Numbered from the stretch's first letter, positions 8,145 to 16,995 are shown. The stretch: DNA of 64,000 bases from Bacteroidales bacterium (GCA_020026275.1 JAHHQQ010000005.1:1-64000); one strand, 5' to 3'. Translations and numbers: made by a program. The notes: a model not told the origin generated them from the sequence alone.

Positions 8145-8802
8145 CGTCATTATTCATTTTGCCAAAGGGGAGATGTTGTCATTGCTTCCTGAAATTTTTC
8201 CTGAATGTGAGTTTATATTGTTGAATATTGTCAAGACGGAGATATTGCAGCCGATTTTGGGACAATTGATGAATCAAGTCATGTTGCTTCGCAATATTAG
8301 GGAGGTCGTTTTCGGTGAAACAAATGAGGAGAAATTAGAGTATGCAAGATTGCAGAAGGCGTGCTTGGGACGTGGTGAGAGTGCTTGTATGGTTTATTGT
8401 CGATACCATCATGATGTAATTGGTAGCAGTAATCTTCGTGATATAACAAAGTATTGCAATGAACATGGTATCACATATTTGACGACGAATGACTTTTTGT
8501 TTTATGGAATTCGTCGTGGTGCAATTACTGAAGCGCAAGCACTGGAGTTCATTGAAAAGGTTAATTCGAAAGGAAGTCGTCTGCCTAAAGTGGATTTCTC
8601 GATGTATGTCGATGATAAATTAATGAAGAAACATCACTCCCGGAATAGAAATATCAAGGAGCCCGCTTCTGGAAGTAAATATTTTTCTTTTCCTTTTCCC
8701 GTGAGCACGGCTTCAAATGTACCTTCTCCTTTTGCTTTCAATAGCGCTTCATTCGCAGGCGTGAATTCATGGAATATATCAAACTTGTCTCTTTCTTCGT
8801 GA
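8104..8802 (+). CDS. PIN-like domain protein, third gene of the XRE-ImmA operon
   Basis: A 232-residue frame from ATG 8104. It starts with a PIN-type strand and acidic residues (ILDADVIIHFAKGE), has Glu and Asp in the middle (KTEIL, GRGESACMVY) and an acidic site near TTNDFLFYGI. This matches PIN nucleases that follow XRE-ImmA pairs. It lies in a different frame and overlaps the ImmA gene by 41 bases. The last ~55 residues, after about Lys178, are Ser/Asn/Phe-rich and antisense to the small minus-strand gene at 8634-8834. They look like read-through past the ancestral end, so the natural stop may have been lost. RNase activity is inferred. Confidence 0.65.
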   Translation: MENERTVKIILDADVIIHFAKGEMLSLLPEIFPECEFILLNIVKTEILQPILGQLMNQVMLLRNIREVVFGETNEEKLEYARLQKACLGRGESACMVYCRYHHDVIGSSNLRDITKYCNEHGITYLTTNDFLFYGIRRGAITEAQALEFIEKVNSKGSRLPKVDFSMYVDDKLMKKHHSRNRNIKEPASGSKYFSFPFPVSTASNVPSPFAFNSASFAGVNSWNISNLSLSS

Positions 8803-8834
8803 ATCAGTTGAATGAGTTCTTGGAGGGTGATCAT
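8634..8834 (-). CDS. Small protein of unknown function, convergent with the PIN gene
   Basis: A 66-residue minus-strand frame starting MITLQELIQLIHEERDKF and ending SLIFLFRE. It has balanced composition, no Cys, and a predicted helix followed by beta-strand-like stretches. It looks more like real protein than the plus-strand codons opposite it. I do not recognise the family. It overlaps the 3' end of the PIN frame by 169 bases tail to tail. A plausible minus-strand start is ATG at 8832-8834, without a clear Shine-Dalgarno sequence. It may be a small regulator or a remnant. Confidence 0.4.
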   Translation of the reverse strand: MITLQELIQLIHEERDKFDIFHEFTPANEALLKAKGEGTFEAVLTGKGKEKYLLPEAGSLIFLFRE

Positions 8835-8946
8835 GTTTTGTGGTGATTTAATTGTCTCTGATCTGTGTATCCTAAAGATAGGAACTTTATTTTATGTTCT
8901 GAAGAATTCGCTGGCATCCGAGGAATTCCAGGGTAGAAAAATGAAG

Positions 8947-8983
8947 AAGGATTGAGCAGGTGTTGGCAACTCAATCCTTTTAT
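8947..8983 (+). terminator. Rho-independent terminator
   Basis: Perfect 10-base stem AAGGATTGAG / CTCAATCCTT around a 13-base loop, followed by TTAT. It lies downstream of the XRE-ImmA-PIN operon. Confidence 0.75.
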
Positions 8984-9312
8984 TTGCGCATGTATAGGTT
9001 GTGTTTATGCGCAGGGCTAACATATGTGGCACTAATGTAGTGAATCAATGTGGATTATGCATCATTTTATGTCATATCGTTACGTAAATCAGTCAAATGT
9101 CTTGTCTTTTTCTGTCTTTTGCGGTATATTCCTTCCCGACTTCGGACGATTTTTTGCCTGTTGATGAACGGTCCGGACTGTCTTCAGGGCAGATGAAATC
9201 GGGATTTTCCAACAGACATGGACATTTCCCGGAGGGGCGGTCGGGCAGGACGTGGTTGGCGGAGAGGGATTTTATTTCTAACTTCGGGGTCGGACATTTA
9301 AAGCAGAAAACG
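8984..9312. other. Gap with one palindrome copy
   Basis: No gene is seen. GGACATTTCCCGGAGGGG at 9220-9237 is a copy of the dispersed palindrome. The open frame that runs through it from 9097 reads DGHFP-like residues from the repeat, so I start the following gene at 9313. Confidence 0.5.
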
Positions 9313-9585
9313 ATGAAAAAGTGTTGTTGGCTGTATGCTTCGGGCAAGGTGGCGACGTATGCGGCGTGTTTTATCGGCAAAACGGCCCAGGAACTGGTGG
9401 ACGAATTCAACACCGAGGTGGGGCGCGACGGGCTGACGCAGGACCGTGTGTACTACCGCGAGGCGCTGGTTCGGGCGCTGGAGGAACGCGGCGTGGACGT
9501 GAGCGCGGTGCGAGATGGGGACCTGTTGCGGTTCGACCGTCCGGTCCGGCTGGATGACGAGACGCGCACGCTGTGCCGATTGTGA
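9313..9585 (+). CDS. Small conserved-looking protein, function unknown
   Basis: 90 residues from ATG 9313, starting MKKCCWLYASGKVATYAACF. A central part contains KTAQELVDEFNTE and DRVYYREALVRALEERGVDV. The second half is charged, helix-rich and much higher in GC than the genes to its left, so it marks the right edge of the AT-rich island. The N-terminus is short and weakly hydrophobic, with two Cys, and does not make a convincing signal peptide. I do not recognise a family. Confidence 0.45.
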   Translation: MKKCCWLYASGKVATYAACFIGKTAQELVDEFNTEVGRDGLTQDRVYYREALVRALEERGVDVSAVRDGDLLRFDRPVRLDDETRTLCRL

Positions 9586-9878
9586 CGCAAGACGCCGGAC
9601 CGGATCGGGAGTGGGCGCCTCCTGTTTCCCAATAAACTGCGTAAAATGTTCATGTACAGTGTCTTGCGAGGATGGCGGATTTTTATGCTATGCTCTCTCC
9701 CGATTTCCGTTGCTGTTTCGTCCGGGCGTTTCGCCTGAGCGGACACGAAAATCGCCCGGCAGGGGATTGACCCGACCGAGCGATGTTGGATAAAGTGCCT
9801 GTTGGCGTATTTTTCTTGTTGGGTTTGCCTGAAGGCCGTCTGTCGTTGTTTGGCTGGATTGGGTAGGGAAGCCCCCAT
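9586..9878. other. Gap without recognisable features
   Basis: GC-rich stretch between the small protein gene and the end of the GH97 gene. Several overlapping chance frames exist on both strands. I see no terminator, RNA gene or repeat. Confidence 0.4.
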
Positions 9879-11891
9879 CTATTCCAGGCATTTGAAGCGG
9901 ATGGCACAGCCACCACTGGTTGCAAGTTTCAGCTGAAGACGAGCTCCTTTGGAAACCTTCAATTCAGAGTAGGAATAGGAAGTAGGATTGGACTCGTTGC
10001 TGGCAACCGGCCCATCAGCGTAGATTTGTGCCAGATATGTCTTGCCGGCATCCAAGAAATCAAGAGAAGCATTGAGAGTCCGCTTGTTCTCATCTGTAAT
10101 GGCGCCGAGATACCAGTCTTCGGAATTCCGGTCCTTTCTGACAGTCATCACATAGTCGCCGATGACGGCATCCAGCACTTTGGTGCAGTACCAGTCCGTC
10201 GGCACGTCGCGGATGAAGTCGAAAGCCTTGACATTCCGGTAGGCGGAAGGATCGTCAGAGGCCATCTGCAATGGACTGTAGATTACCACGTATTGAGCGA
10301 GCTGCTTGGCAAGAGTGGTTCTGACACGACATTGTGGATTGGCAGGGTTGCTGTAGTCGAACGTACCGAACGTGTAGTCCGTCGGACCGGCGAGACCTCT
10401 CAGGAACGGAACGACCGTCTGGTGCTCCGGCTTGTTGCCTCCGTCGGTCTCCCAGGCATCGTGCTCCTGACCTCTGATCGCTTCGTGGGTCATGAGGTTG
10501 GGCCAAGTTCGGTTGACACCGGTCGGGATGACAGGCTCGTGTTCGTCGAGACAAATCTGATAGTGGGCGGCTTTTTCTACAATTTCACGGAAGCGGTTGA
10601 CTGCATATTGACCGTCGTGCTCTTCCTTTCCGTCCATCAGCATATTGACATTGCCGGTCTTGACATAATGCATGCCATACTTCTGATAGAGTCCATATGC
10701 CTCGTCAATGTGTTTGAGATAGTGATTTGTGTTCGCACCAGTTTCGTTGTGGATAATCATTTGCACTCCTTTCGATTGGGCATATTTCATGACTTCATCG
10801 AAATCATAGTCTGGATAGGCTTCGGTGAAACTGAAACCTTCAGAGTTACGCATCCAGTCACCTGCCCAGCCTTTGTTCCAGCCTTCCACAAGAACAGCTT
10901 GAATGTTATTGGCTGCGGCAAAGTCTATGTACTCTTTGGTTCTCTTGGTGGTGGCGCCATGTCGGGGGCCGTCATGCCAGGTGTACTGGAACTTGTGCAG
11001 AATCCACCAGATGCCGATATATTTGCCCGGTTTGATCCAGGAAGTGTTTTTAATCTTGCTGGGCTCGTTGAGGTTGAGCATGATACGGGAAGCCGCGATG
11101 CCGGCGAGATCCGGACTCACCGTAACGGTTCTCCAGGACGAAGAGCAAGGCGCCTCTGCATAGACTTTCATGCCGTCGCTCCACGGGGTCAGTTCCGCTT
11201 TCATGCCATGTTCTCCGGAAGGCACCAGATTCATCTTCGCCCAATTGGTCAGGGCGGCCTCGTGGATGGAGTAGAAACGTCCGTCCTGTCCTTCCAGCGT
11301 TACTGGCGTGTAGGCCGTATCCAACTGAGACATTTTCGTCTTTTGTCCGTAAGCCTCATAATAAGGAGTGCTCCGGCTCATCCACCAGATATCGTGGTCG
11401 CCGCTGAAATTGAACTCGGTCAGCTCGTCCGCTACCGCAAATTTCTCAAGAGCCGGCTGCTCAGGGAAACAGTACCGGAAACCGAAACCGTCGTCAAAGA
11501 CCCGAACTTCGAGATCCATCTTCCGTCGGCTGCCCCCTTTCTCCTGAAGGGAAATGACCATGCCGTTGTGGTGATCGCGGATGAATTTCTCCTCGCCCCA
11601 TACGGTTTCCCAAGTCTCGTCTTTGCTGTAGGATCGGGTACCGATGATTTCAAGATGAGAAGCGAGCGTGTCCTGGTCTTTCAGGACAAAACCAAGTCGG
11701 GAGGCGTCGATCACAGGCTCCTTGTCTTTGGTGACCTGATAGGAGAGGGCACCGTTCCCGTCTGCATGGACGGTGAAGGCAAGAGAGTGGTCAGGAGACA
11801 GGACGGAGACTTCCGTAGGATGTCCGCATGCACAAAGAACGCAGGCTGTCACAAGGAGAGTGGACAGGGGAAGGTTGAAGATGTTTTTCAT
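9879..11891 (-). CDS. Glycoside hydrolase family 97, inverting (SusB-like) type
   Basis: A 670-residue lipoprotein (signal ending VLCAC, lipid Cys22) of GH97. It has an N-terminal beta-sandwich, a (beta/alpha)8 barrel from about residue 290 (GIWWILHKFQYTWHDG, VLVEGWNKGWAGDW) and a C-terminal beta domain. The position that is an Asp nucleophile in retaining GH97 reads VKTGNVN here. The Glu residues expected in SusB-like inverting enzymes are present in LDEHEPVIPTG and MTHEAIRGQEHDAW. This predicts inverting alpha-glucosidase-type chemistry at the cell envelope. It is divergent from the GH89 gene with a shared 103-base promoter region, so it is probably part of the same utilization locus. The exact sugar is not certain. 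Confidence 0.9.
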   Translation of the reverse strand: MKNIFNLPLSTLLVTACVLCACGHPTEVSVLSPDHSLAFTVHADGNGALSYQVTKDKEPVIDASRLGFVLKDQDTLASHLEIIGTRSYSKDETWETVWGEEKFIRDHHNGMVISLQEKGGSRRKMDLEVRVFDDGFGFRYCFPEQPALEKFAVADELTEFNFSGDHDIWWMSRSTPYYEAYGQKTKMSQLDTAYTPVTLEGQDGRFYSIHEAALTNWAKMNLVPSGEHGMKAELTPWSDGMKVYAEAPCSSSWRTVTVSPDLAGIAASRIMLNLNEPSKIKNTSWIKPGKYIGIWWILHKFQYTWHDGPRHGATTKRTKEYIDFAAANNIQAVLVEGWNKGWAGDWMRNSEGFSFTEAYPDYDFDEVMKYAQSKGVQMIIHNETGANTNHYLKHIDEAYGLYQKYGMHYVKTGNVNMLMDGKEEHDGQYAVNRFREIVEKAAHYQICLDEHEPVIPTGVNRTWPNLMTHEAIRGQEHDAWETDGGNKPEHQTVVPFLRGLAGPTDYTFGTFDYSNPANPQCRVRTTLAKQLAQYVVIYSPLQMASDDPSAYRNVKAFDFIRDVPTDWYCTKVLDAVIGDYVMTVRKDRNSEDWYLGAITDENKRTLNASLDFLDAGKTYLAQIYADGPVASNESNPTSYSYSELKVSKGARLQLKLATSGGCAIRFKCLE

Positions 11892-11916
11892 TGTGTATTC
11901 TTTTTTTATCGAAGGG

Positions 11917-11924
11917 CAAATATA
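11917..11924 (-). promoter_or_regulatory. -7 element for the GH97 gene
   Basis: On the minus strand this reads TATATTTG, a perfect match to the Bacteroidota -7 element TAnnTTTG, 26 bases before the GH97 start. A TTTG (plus CAAA 11940-11943) lies upstream at somewhat short spacing. Confidence 0.6.
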
Positions 11925-11970
11925 TTAAAAATCGACAATCAAATATTCAATATTTTTAAAAAAGGTTTAT

Positions 11971-11978
11971 TAGTTTTG
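11971..11978 (+). promoter_or_regulatory. -7 element for the GH89 gene
   Basis: TAGTTTTG matches TAnnTTTG and ends 16 bases before the GH89 start codon. The divergent GH97 promoter lies 50 bases away. Confidence 0.6.
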
Positions 11979-11994
11979 CTGAAAATATTGTTAT

Positions 11995-14187
11995 ATGAAG
12001 AAAATAACACTGAATCTGTTTCTACCACTGCTTGTTGCGGTGGCATCTTGCTCAGCGCCGATGACTCCGGATGAATCGGAAGCAACTTCTCTGGCAGAGC
12101 GTATTTTGCCTGAACAAAGTCACCATTTTGAGTTTGAACAGCTCGCCGACACGGTCGATGTGTTTGAACTGGAATCCGTAGGAGATAAAGTGGTGATCCG
12201 TGGCAACAACGCCAATTCAATGGCGGTCGGTCTGAACCACTATCTGAAGAATTACTGCAATACGACCGTTTCCTGGTATGACTACAATCCGTTGGATATG
12301 CCAGAGGAACTGCCGGCAGTCGGGGAGAAAGTGCGTGTACCCGCCTTGGTGGACGACCGTTTCTTCCTCAATTACTGTACTTTCGGCTACACCATGCCAT
12401 GGTGGGGCTGGAAAGAATGGGAACATTTCATTGACTGGATGGCACTCAACGGCATCAATCTGCCGCTCGCCATCACCGGACAGGAAGCCGTCTGGCAGAA
12501 AGTCTGGAGAAAATATGGCTTGACCGACGAGCAGATCAGAAGCTTCTTCGTCGGACCGGCTCACCTTCCATGGCAGAGAATGTGCAACCTGGACCGTTGG
12601 GACGGACCGCTTCCTCAGGAATGGATCGACTCTCAGGCCGAACTCCAGAAGAAGATTGTCGCAAGGGAACGTGCCCTGAACATGAAACCGGTACTCCCAG
12701 CCTTCGCAGGCCACATCCCGGCAGAACTCGCCGAGGTCAAACCGGGCATCGACACTTCCAGAGTCAGCTATTGGGGCGGTTTCGCCAATGAATACAGATG
12801 TACCTTCCTCTCACCGATGGACCCGCTGTTCAGCGAAATCCAGAAGGAATTCATGGAGACCGAGATTGAAATGTTCGGCACCGACCACATCTACGGCGTG
12901 GATCCGTTCAACGAAATCGACTCTCCAAGCTGGGATCCGGAAACCTTGGCACGCATGTCCAAAGACATCTACGGCTCCCTGGTAGCTGCCGATGAAAACG
13001 CCACCTGGCTGATGATGGGCTGGCTCTTCTATGCCGACCCGACCCACTGGAACCAGGAAAACATCGAAGCGTTCCTCCGCGCCGTACCGCAGGACAAACT
13101 GGTGCTGCTGGACTACTATTGTGAATTTACCCAGATCTGGGAACAGACCGAGAAATTCTACGGCCAGCCATACATCTGGTGCTATCTCGGCAACTTCGGT
13201 GGCAACACCCAGCTGTCCGGACCGTTCGGACTGGTTTCCGACCGCATCACACAGACCCTGAAAGACGGTGGCGACAACTTGGTCGGCATCGGCTCTACTC
13301 TGGAAGGCTTCGGCGTGAATCAGTTCATGTATGAATACATCCTCGACCGCGCCTGGGACAGCAAGATGACTGACGGTCAGTGGCTCGAGCACCTCGCAGA
13401 CCGCCACTTCGGCTCCGCTTCCGAATCATTCAGACAGGCCTGGAAACTGATGGCAGACCGCATCTACACCATCCATTCCCGTACCGGCAACTCTGCCCTC
13501 ATCAACGCTCACCCTTGTCTGGAAGGACATTGGCACTGGACCACCACCTACAATACCAACTATACCGTCCAGGATCTGTGGAACGCATGGGAACTCCTGC
13601 TCGCAGAAGAGTCCGACACCGACAACTACAAATACGACATCGTCAACATGGGCCGTCAGGTGCTTTCTGACTGGTTCATGGTAGAAAGAGACGCCTTCAC
13701 CCAGGCCTACCGCAAAGGCGACCGCAAGGCAATGGCGCTCCACGAAGAAAGGATGATCGGTGTGCTCGACGATATGGAGGAACTGCTCGCAAGCAGAAAG
13801 GAATTCTCTCTCGAAGACTGGATCACCACCGCACGCAAGCTGGGTGCTGATGACGCCGCCAAAGACTATTACGAAGGAAACGCCCGTACGCTCATCTCTG
13901 TATGGGGCGACAGCTACCATCTGACCGACTACGCCAACCGCTCCCTGTCCGGCATGACTTCCTCTTATTACAAGGCCCGCTGGGAAATGTTCTTCCAGGA
14001 CATCCACGAGGCAATGGAAGCCGGCCGTCCATTTGACCAGAAAGCGTTTGACAAGAAGATCTGGGACTTCGAATGTGCCTGGGCGGAAGTGGACTACAAA
14101 ATCACCTGTCCGGAGAAGACTGACGAACTGGAAGTGTGCAGAAAACTTCACGAGAAGTACAGCAAGCTGATTCCTGAGGGGAAATAA
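11995..14187 (+). CDS. Alpha-N-acetylglucosaminidase, GH89 lipoprotein
   Basis: A 730-residue GH89 enzyme (NAGLU family) that removes terminal alpha-linked GlcNAc, as found on some gastric mucins and in heparan sulfate. A signal peptide ends at the lipobox VASC (Cys19). An N-terminal GH20b-like domain contains NANSMAVGLNHYL. The catalytic barrel carries the acid/base Glu307 (DPFNEIDSP) and the nucleophile Glu437 (GSTLEGFG), equivalent to the two Glu residues of human NAGLU. The conserved MPWWGWKEWEHFIDWMALNG stretch is present. A helical C-terminal domain ends the protein. It is the first plus-strand gene of the locus and is followed 42 bases later by a C1 peptidase with its own promoter-like element. 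Codons are strongly C/G-ending, suggesting high expression. Confidence 0.95.
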   Translation: MKKITLNLFLPLLVAVASCSAPMTPDESEATSLAERILPEQSHHFEFEQLADTVDVFELESVGDKVVIRGNNANSMAVGLNHYLKNYCNTTVSWYDYNPLDMPEELPAVGEKVRVPALVDDRFFLNYCTFGYTMPWWGWKEWEHFIDWMALNGINLPLAITGQEAVWQKVWRKYGLTDEQIRSFFVGPAHLPWQRMCNLDRWDGPLPQEWIDSQAELQKKIVARERALNMKPVLPAFAGHIPAELAEVKPGIDTSRVSYWGGFANEYRCTFLSPMDPLFSEIQKEFMETEIEMFGTDHIYGVDPFNEIDSPSWDPETLARMSKDIYGSLVAADENATWLMMGWLFYADPTHWNQENIEAFLRAVPQDKLVLLDYYCEFTQIWEQTEKFYGQPYIWCYLGNFGGNTQLSGPFGLVSDRITQTLKDGGDNLVGIGSTLEGFGVNQFMYEYILDRAWDSKMTDGQWLEHLADRHFGSASESFRQAWKLMADRIYTIHSRTGNSALINAHPCLEGHWHWTTTYNTNYTVQDLWNAWELLLAEESDTDNYKYDIVNMGRQVLSDWFMVERDAFTQAYRKGDRKAMALHEERMIGVLDDMEELLASRKEFSLEDWITTARKLGADDAAKDYYEGNARTLISVWGDSYHLTDYANRSLSGMTSSYYKARWEMFFQDIHEAMEAGRPFDQKAFDKKIWDFECAWAEVDYKITCPEKTDELEVCRKLHEKYSKLIPEGK

Positions 14188-14198
14188 AATGTTTTCAT

Positions 14199-14206
14199 TA
14201 AATTTG
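14199..14206 (+). promoter_or_regulatory. -7 element before the C1 peptidase gene
   Basis: TAAATTTG matches TAnnTTTG. It lies between the GH89 stop (14187) and the peptidase start (14230), so the peptidase can be transcribed separately. Confidence 0.5.
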
Positions 14207-14229
14207 TAGAATTGAAAATCAATAACTGC

Positions 14230-15615
14230 ATGAATAATATGAAAAAGATTTTTTTGACCGCCTCTGCAGCGCTCCTGACACTGGGACTCTCTGCACAGGA
14301 ACTGACCAAGGAAGACGTGCGTGCCATCCAGGCTTCATTCGTCAAGGATGCGCCGACCATCGCTCTCCAGAATGTATTGACCAACCAGGCCAATCTGAGG
14401 GAACTCGCCCTCAATCATGACCTCCAGGGCAAGATCGACCACTATTTCAAATATAGAGTCGATGTGAAAGGAATCACCGACCAGCACAACTCCGGCCGCT
14501 GCTGGATGTTCACCTCCATGAACGTGCTCCGTCCTTCCGTCATGAAACAGTTTGGCATCAATGAATTCGATTTCTCCCACTGCTACAGCTATTTCTGGGA
14601 TATCTTCGAGAAGAGCAACCTCTTCCTCGAGAACGCCATCCGTACAGCAGACAAGGACATGCTTGACAGGGAAGTCTCCTTCTACTTCAAGAGCCCGATC
14701 AGCGACGGCGGTGTATGGAACCTGTTCTACAACGTCGCAGAGAAATACGGTGTCGTCCCTCAGTCCGTCATGCCGGAGACCGCCCATTCCAACAGCACCG
14801 GTGCGATGAGCTCCATCATTGAAGAGCGTCTCCGTGCCGGAGGAATGCAGCTCCGTGACCTGGCCGACTCCAAAGCGAAAGCCAAAGAGATCAAGGCAGC
14901 CAAGATGGACATCCTCAAAGATGTCTACAGAGTCCTCGCCCTCTGCCTCGGCAACCCACCTTCAGAATTCACATGGAGATACAAGACCAACGACGGCGAA
15001 ATCAAGGAAATCAACTCGACACCGCTCGAGTTCTACCATTCCATCCGTCCGGAGAACTACGACCCTCAGACCTACATCATGATCATGAACGACCCAGTCC
15101 GTGAATACTACAAGGTCTACGAGATCCAGAACTACCGCAACTCCCAGGAGGGCGTGAACTGGGTATATCTGAACCTCCCGAACGACGTCATCAAGGCAGC
15201 CGCACTGAAGTCCATCCAGGACAACGTGCCAATGTACGCCTCTTGTGACGTGCGCAAATACAATGACATGAAATCAGGTATTTCTGATCCTGAAATGTAT
15301 GATTACGAGTCCTTGTTCGGCATCAAGCTCGATATGGACAAGAAAGAGCGCGTACTCACCCGCCAGTCCGGTTCCTCCCACGCCATGACCCTCATCGGAG
15401 TGGACGTAGACAAAAACGGCAAGACCGTCAAATGGGAATTCGAGAACAGCTGGGGCCCGACAGCCGGCCACAACGGTTACATCACCTTCACCGACAAATG
15501 GTTCGACGACTATATGTTCCGTATCGTGATCGACAAGAAATTCCTCGATGACGCTTCTGTAAAGGCCGCCGCCACCAAACCGGTCCAGCTCCCAGCTTGG
15601 GACTTCATGTTTTAG
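14230..15615 (+). CDS. C1 family aminopeptidase (bleomycin hydrolase/PepC type), secreted
   Basis: 461 residues from ATG 14230 (ATG 14239, MKKIFLT, is equally possible). The papain-like triad is visible: Gln85 and Cys91 in TDQHNSGRCWMF, His in GSSHAMTLIGVD and Asn in WEFENSWGP. That makes it a PepC/bleomycin-hydrolase peptidase, usually a cytosolic hexamer. Here a signal peptide ends around LSAQE, as is common for Bacteroidota members, pointing to the periplasm or beyond. Its place between GH89 and the NAGPA-like gene suggests a role in trimming peptide from glycoprotein fragments (inference). It ends at a shared bidirectional terminator. Confidence 0.92.
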   Translation: MNNMKKIFLTASAALLTLGLSAQELTKEDVRAIQASFVKDAPTIALQNVLTNQANLRELALNHDLQGKIDHYFKYRVDVKGITDQHNSGRCWMFTSMNVLRPSVMKQFGINEFDFSHCYSYFWDIFEKSNLFLENAIRTADKDMLDREVSFYFKSPISDGGVWNLFYNVAEKYGVVPQSVMPETAHSNSTGAMSSIIEERLRAGGMQLRDLADSKAKAKEIKAAKMDILKDVYRVLALCLGNPPSEFTWRYKTNDGEIKEINSTPLEFYHSIRPENYDPQTYIMIMNDPVREYYKVYEIQNYRNSQEGVNWVYLNLPNDVIKAAALKSIQDNVPMYASCDVRKYNDMKSGISDPEMYDYESLFGIKLDMDKKERVLTRQSGSSHAMTLIGVDVDKNGKTVKWEFENSWGPTAGHNGYITFTDKWFDDYMFRIVIDKKFLDDASVKAAATKPVQLPAWDFMF

Positions 15616-15628
15616 TCTTTCCCCCCCC

Positions 15629-15650
15629 CATACGGGAAATGCTCATGTGC
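15629..15650 (-). repeat. Dispersed palindromic repeat copy
   Basis: On the minus strand this reads GCACATGAGCATTTCCCGTATGG, one base off the copy at 28543. It follows a nine-C run directly after the peptidase stop codon. Confidence 0.5.
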
Positions 15651-15655
15651 AAAAT

Positions 15656-15690
15656 GAAAAACGGGCCATCCGATCGGATGGCCCGTTTTT
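15656..15690. terminator. Bidirectional terminator between convergent genes
   Basis: A 24-base perfect palindrome (15662-15685, half site CGGGCCATCCGA) flanked by AAAAA on the left and TTTTT on the right. It can end both the C1 peptidase and the convergent NAGPA-like transcript. Confidence 0.9.
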
Positions 15691-15756
15691 CTGTTTCAGG
15701 ATGCTTCTTTCTGTTTCAATATCCTATTTTCTAATTATTGATAAGTGCGGATCCGC

Positions 15757-16824
15757 TTATTTCTCGGCAGGAAGCCAGGAAATGCAGAGGCAGGAAACCA
15801 CCCTTCTTTCAATAGGGGAGCTGCCGTTGCCGGAATCGCTTGGCCAGTTGAGGAGCTTTCCTCCCTTGCCGATCATGGCAGAAGAACCGCCACCATCCAA
15901 ATTCATGGCCTTGACAGCACCGTGCTTGATGAAGATTCCTGCCAATTCCGTCAAAGTGAGACCGTAGGAACCTTTCATGCCTCGGCCGTCGCAGACGATG
16001 ATGAGCAGATTGCCGTCCTTGTCCAGACCCACAGCAGTTCTCGGTACATGAGAAGAACCGGCTGTACCTCCGCTGTTGAGGCATTCTTTCCAATAGCTGT
16101 CCATGGCAACGTCCTTGCCGTCTTTGACCAGCATCGGACCGCCGCCGACACCCCATACCGGTTTCCAGACTTTTGCGCCAGGAGTGTCCTTTGTAGGAGG
16201 CTCTTTCATGAACTGCTTGGTTTTCTCGTTGTTGTCCAGAGGAGAAGGGAAACTGTAGTGAGTACGGGAAGCGGCATCACAGCAATAGACCCAGGCAATG
16301 TCCATGCTGCCGTCCTTCATCTGGCCGACAGCGGCTCTGACAGGATAGACGGTCGCCTCCGGTTTCTCGTAGTTCGGCCACTCGATACTCCTTGGAGCGA
16401 TGACGGAACAGAAATCATTGATGAAAAGAGGGCTGACGGAAGTGGCACCTGCAAAGTAGCCGGCATTGGTCACGATATAAGGAATGCCGTAATCTTTGTC
16501 AAAGTCAGCATATGTCTTGGATGGTTTGGCTTTCGGGGTGTTCTGGATGACGGTGAACTTCAAGTCAGGATTCTTCTTGAAATCAACGGTGGCAAGATAG
16601 TACTTGGTCGTCTTGCCATTGGAATGGTTGTAGAGCAGTTCGGAAACCTCGATGCCTTCCGGATAGACATTCGGATCGGGTTTCTCCGGTTTTTCGGGTT
16701 CAGCTGGAACCGTTTCTTCGGTATCCGGATTTTCTTTGTCAGGAGAGTTGGTCTCCTCTTTGCCGCAGGCTGCCAGGAAGGTTGTGCAGCACAGAATGGC
16801 GAGCAGTTTGAGTGCCTTTTTCAT
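15757..16824 (-). CDS. Phosphodiester glycosidase (NAGPA/DUF2233) lipoprotein
   Basis: A 355-residue lipoprotein (FLAAC, lipid Cys20) with an acidic Pro/Glu-rich linker (~25-50), then a NAGPA domain. The family signature is at the end: TNAGYFAG, VCDGRGMKGSYGLTLTELA and NLDGGGSSAMIGKGG. The human relative uncovers GlcNAc-1-phosphodiester caps on lysosomal glycans. Bacterial members are linked to phosphodiester-bound sugars. It lies inside the locus, convergent to the peptidase and divergent to SusC, on the opposite strand from its neighbours. Together with GH89 it points to alpha-GlcNAc or phospho-GlcNAc containing substrates (inference). Confidence 0.85.
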   Translation of the reverse strand: MKKALKLLAILCCTTFLAACGKEETNSPDKENPDTEETVPAEPEKPEKPDPNVYPEGIEVSELLYNHSNGKTTKYYLATVDFKKNPDLKFTVIQNTPKAKPSKTYADFDKDYGIPYIVTNAGYFAGATSVSPLFINDFCSVIAPRSIEWPNYEKPEATVYPVRAAVGQMKDGSMDIAWVYCCDAASRTHYSFPSPLDNNEKTKQFMKEPPTKDTPGAKVWKPVWGVGGGPMLVKDGKDVAMDSYWKECLNSGGTAGSSHVPRTAVGLDKDGNLLIIVCDGRGMKGSYGLTLTELAGIFIKHGAVKAMNLDGGGSSAMIGKGGKLLNWPSDSGNGSSPIERRVVSCLCISWLPAEK

Positions 16825-16926
16825 TTTTGTAGAAATTTTTAAAGTGTTATGAGGCTATAATGGTATTATTTAAGTTACAATTTAACAAATGCAGGGAATA
16901 ATCGTAAATATAGATAATAGAATTGA

Positions 16927-16956
16927 TTTGTTGTGAAAAATATTTTCTTATGTTTG
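16927..16956 (+). promoter_or_regulatory. Promoter for the SusC operon
   Basis: TTTG (16927-16930) and TATGTTTG (16949-16956) with an 18-base spacer match the Bacteroidota -33/-7 pair. Transcription would begin about 30 bases before the SusC start codon. Confidence 0.65.
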
Positions 16957-16995
16957 CATGGTTTTTAAAGAATTAGTAACACTTAGTGCAGTTAT

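Noticed and set aside
10026..12074. A 682-codon open frame on the plus strand
   Set aside because: It is exactly antisense to the well-supported GH97 gene. Long antisense frames are common opposite high-GC third-position codons, and the product has no family look.
15745..16842. A 365-codon plus-strand frame
   Set aside because: Antisense to the NAGPA-like lipoprotein gene, with no domain or signal peptide.
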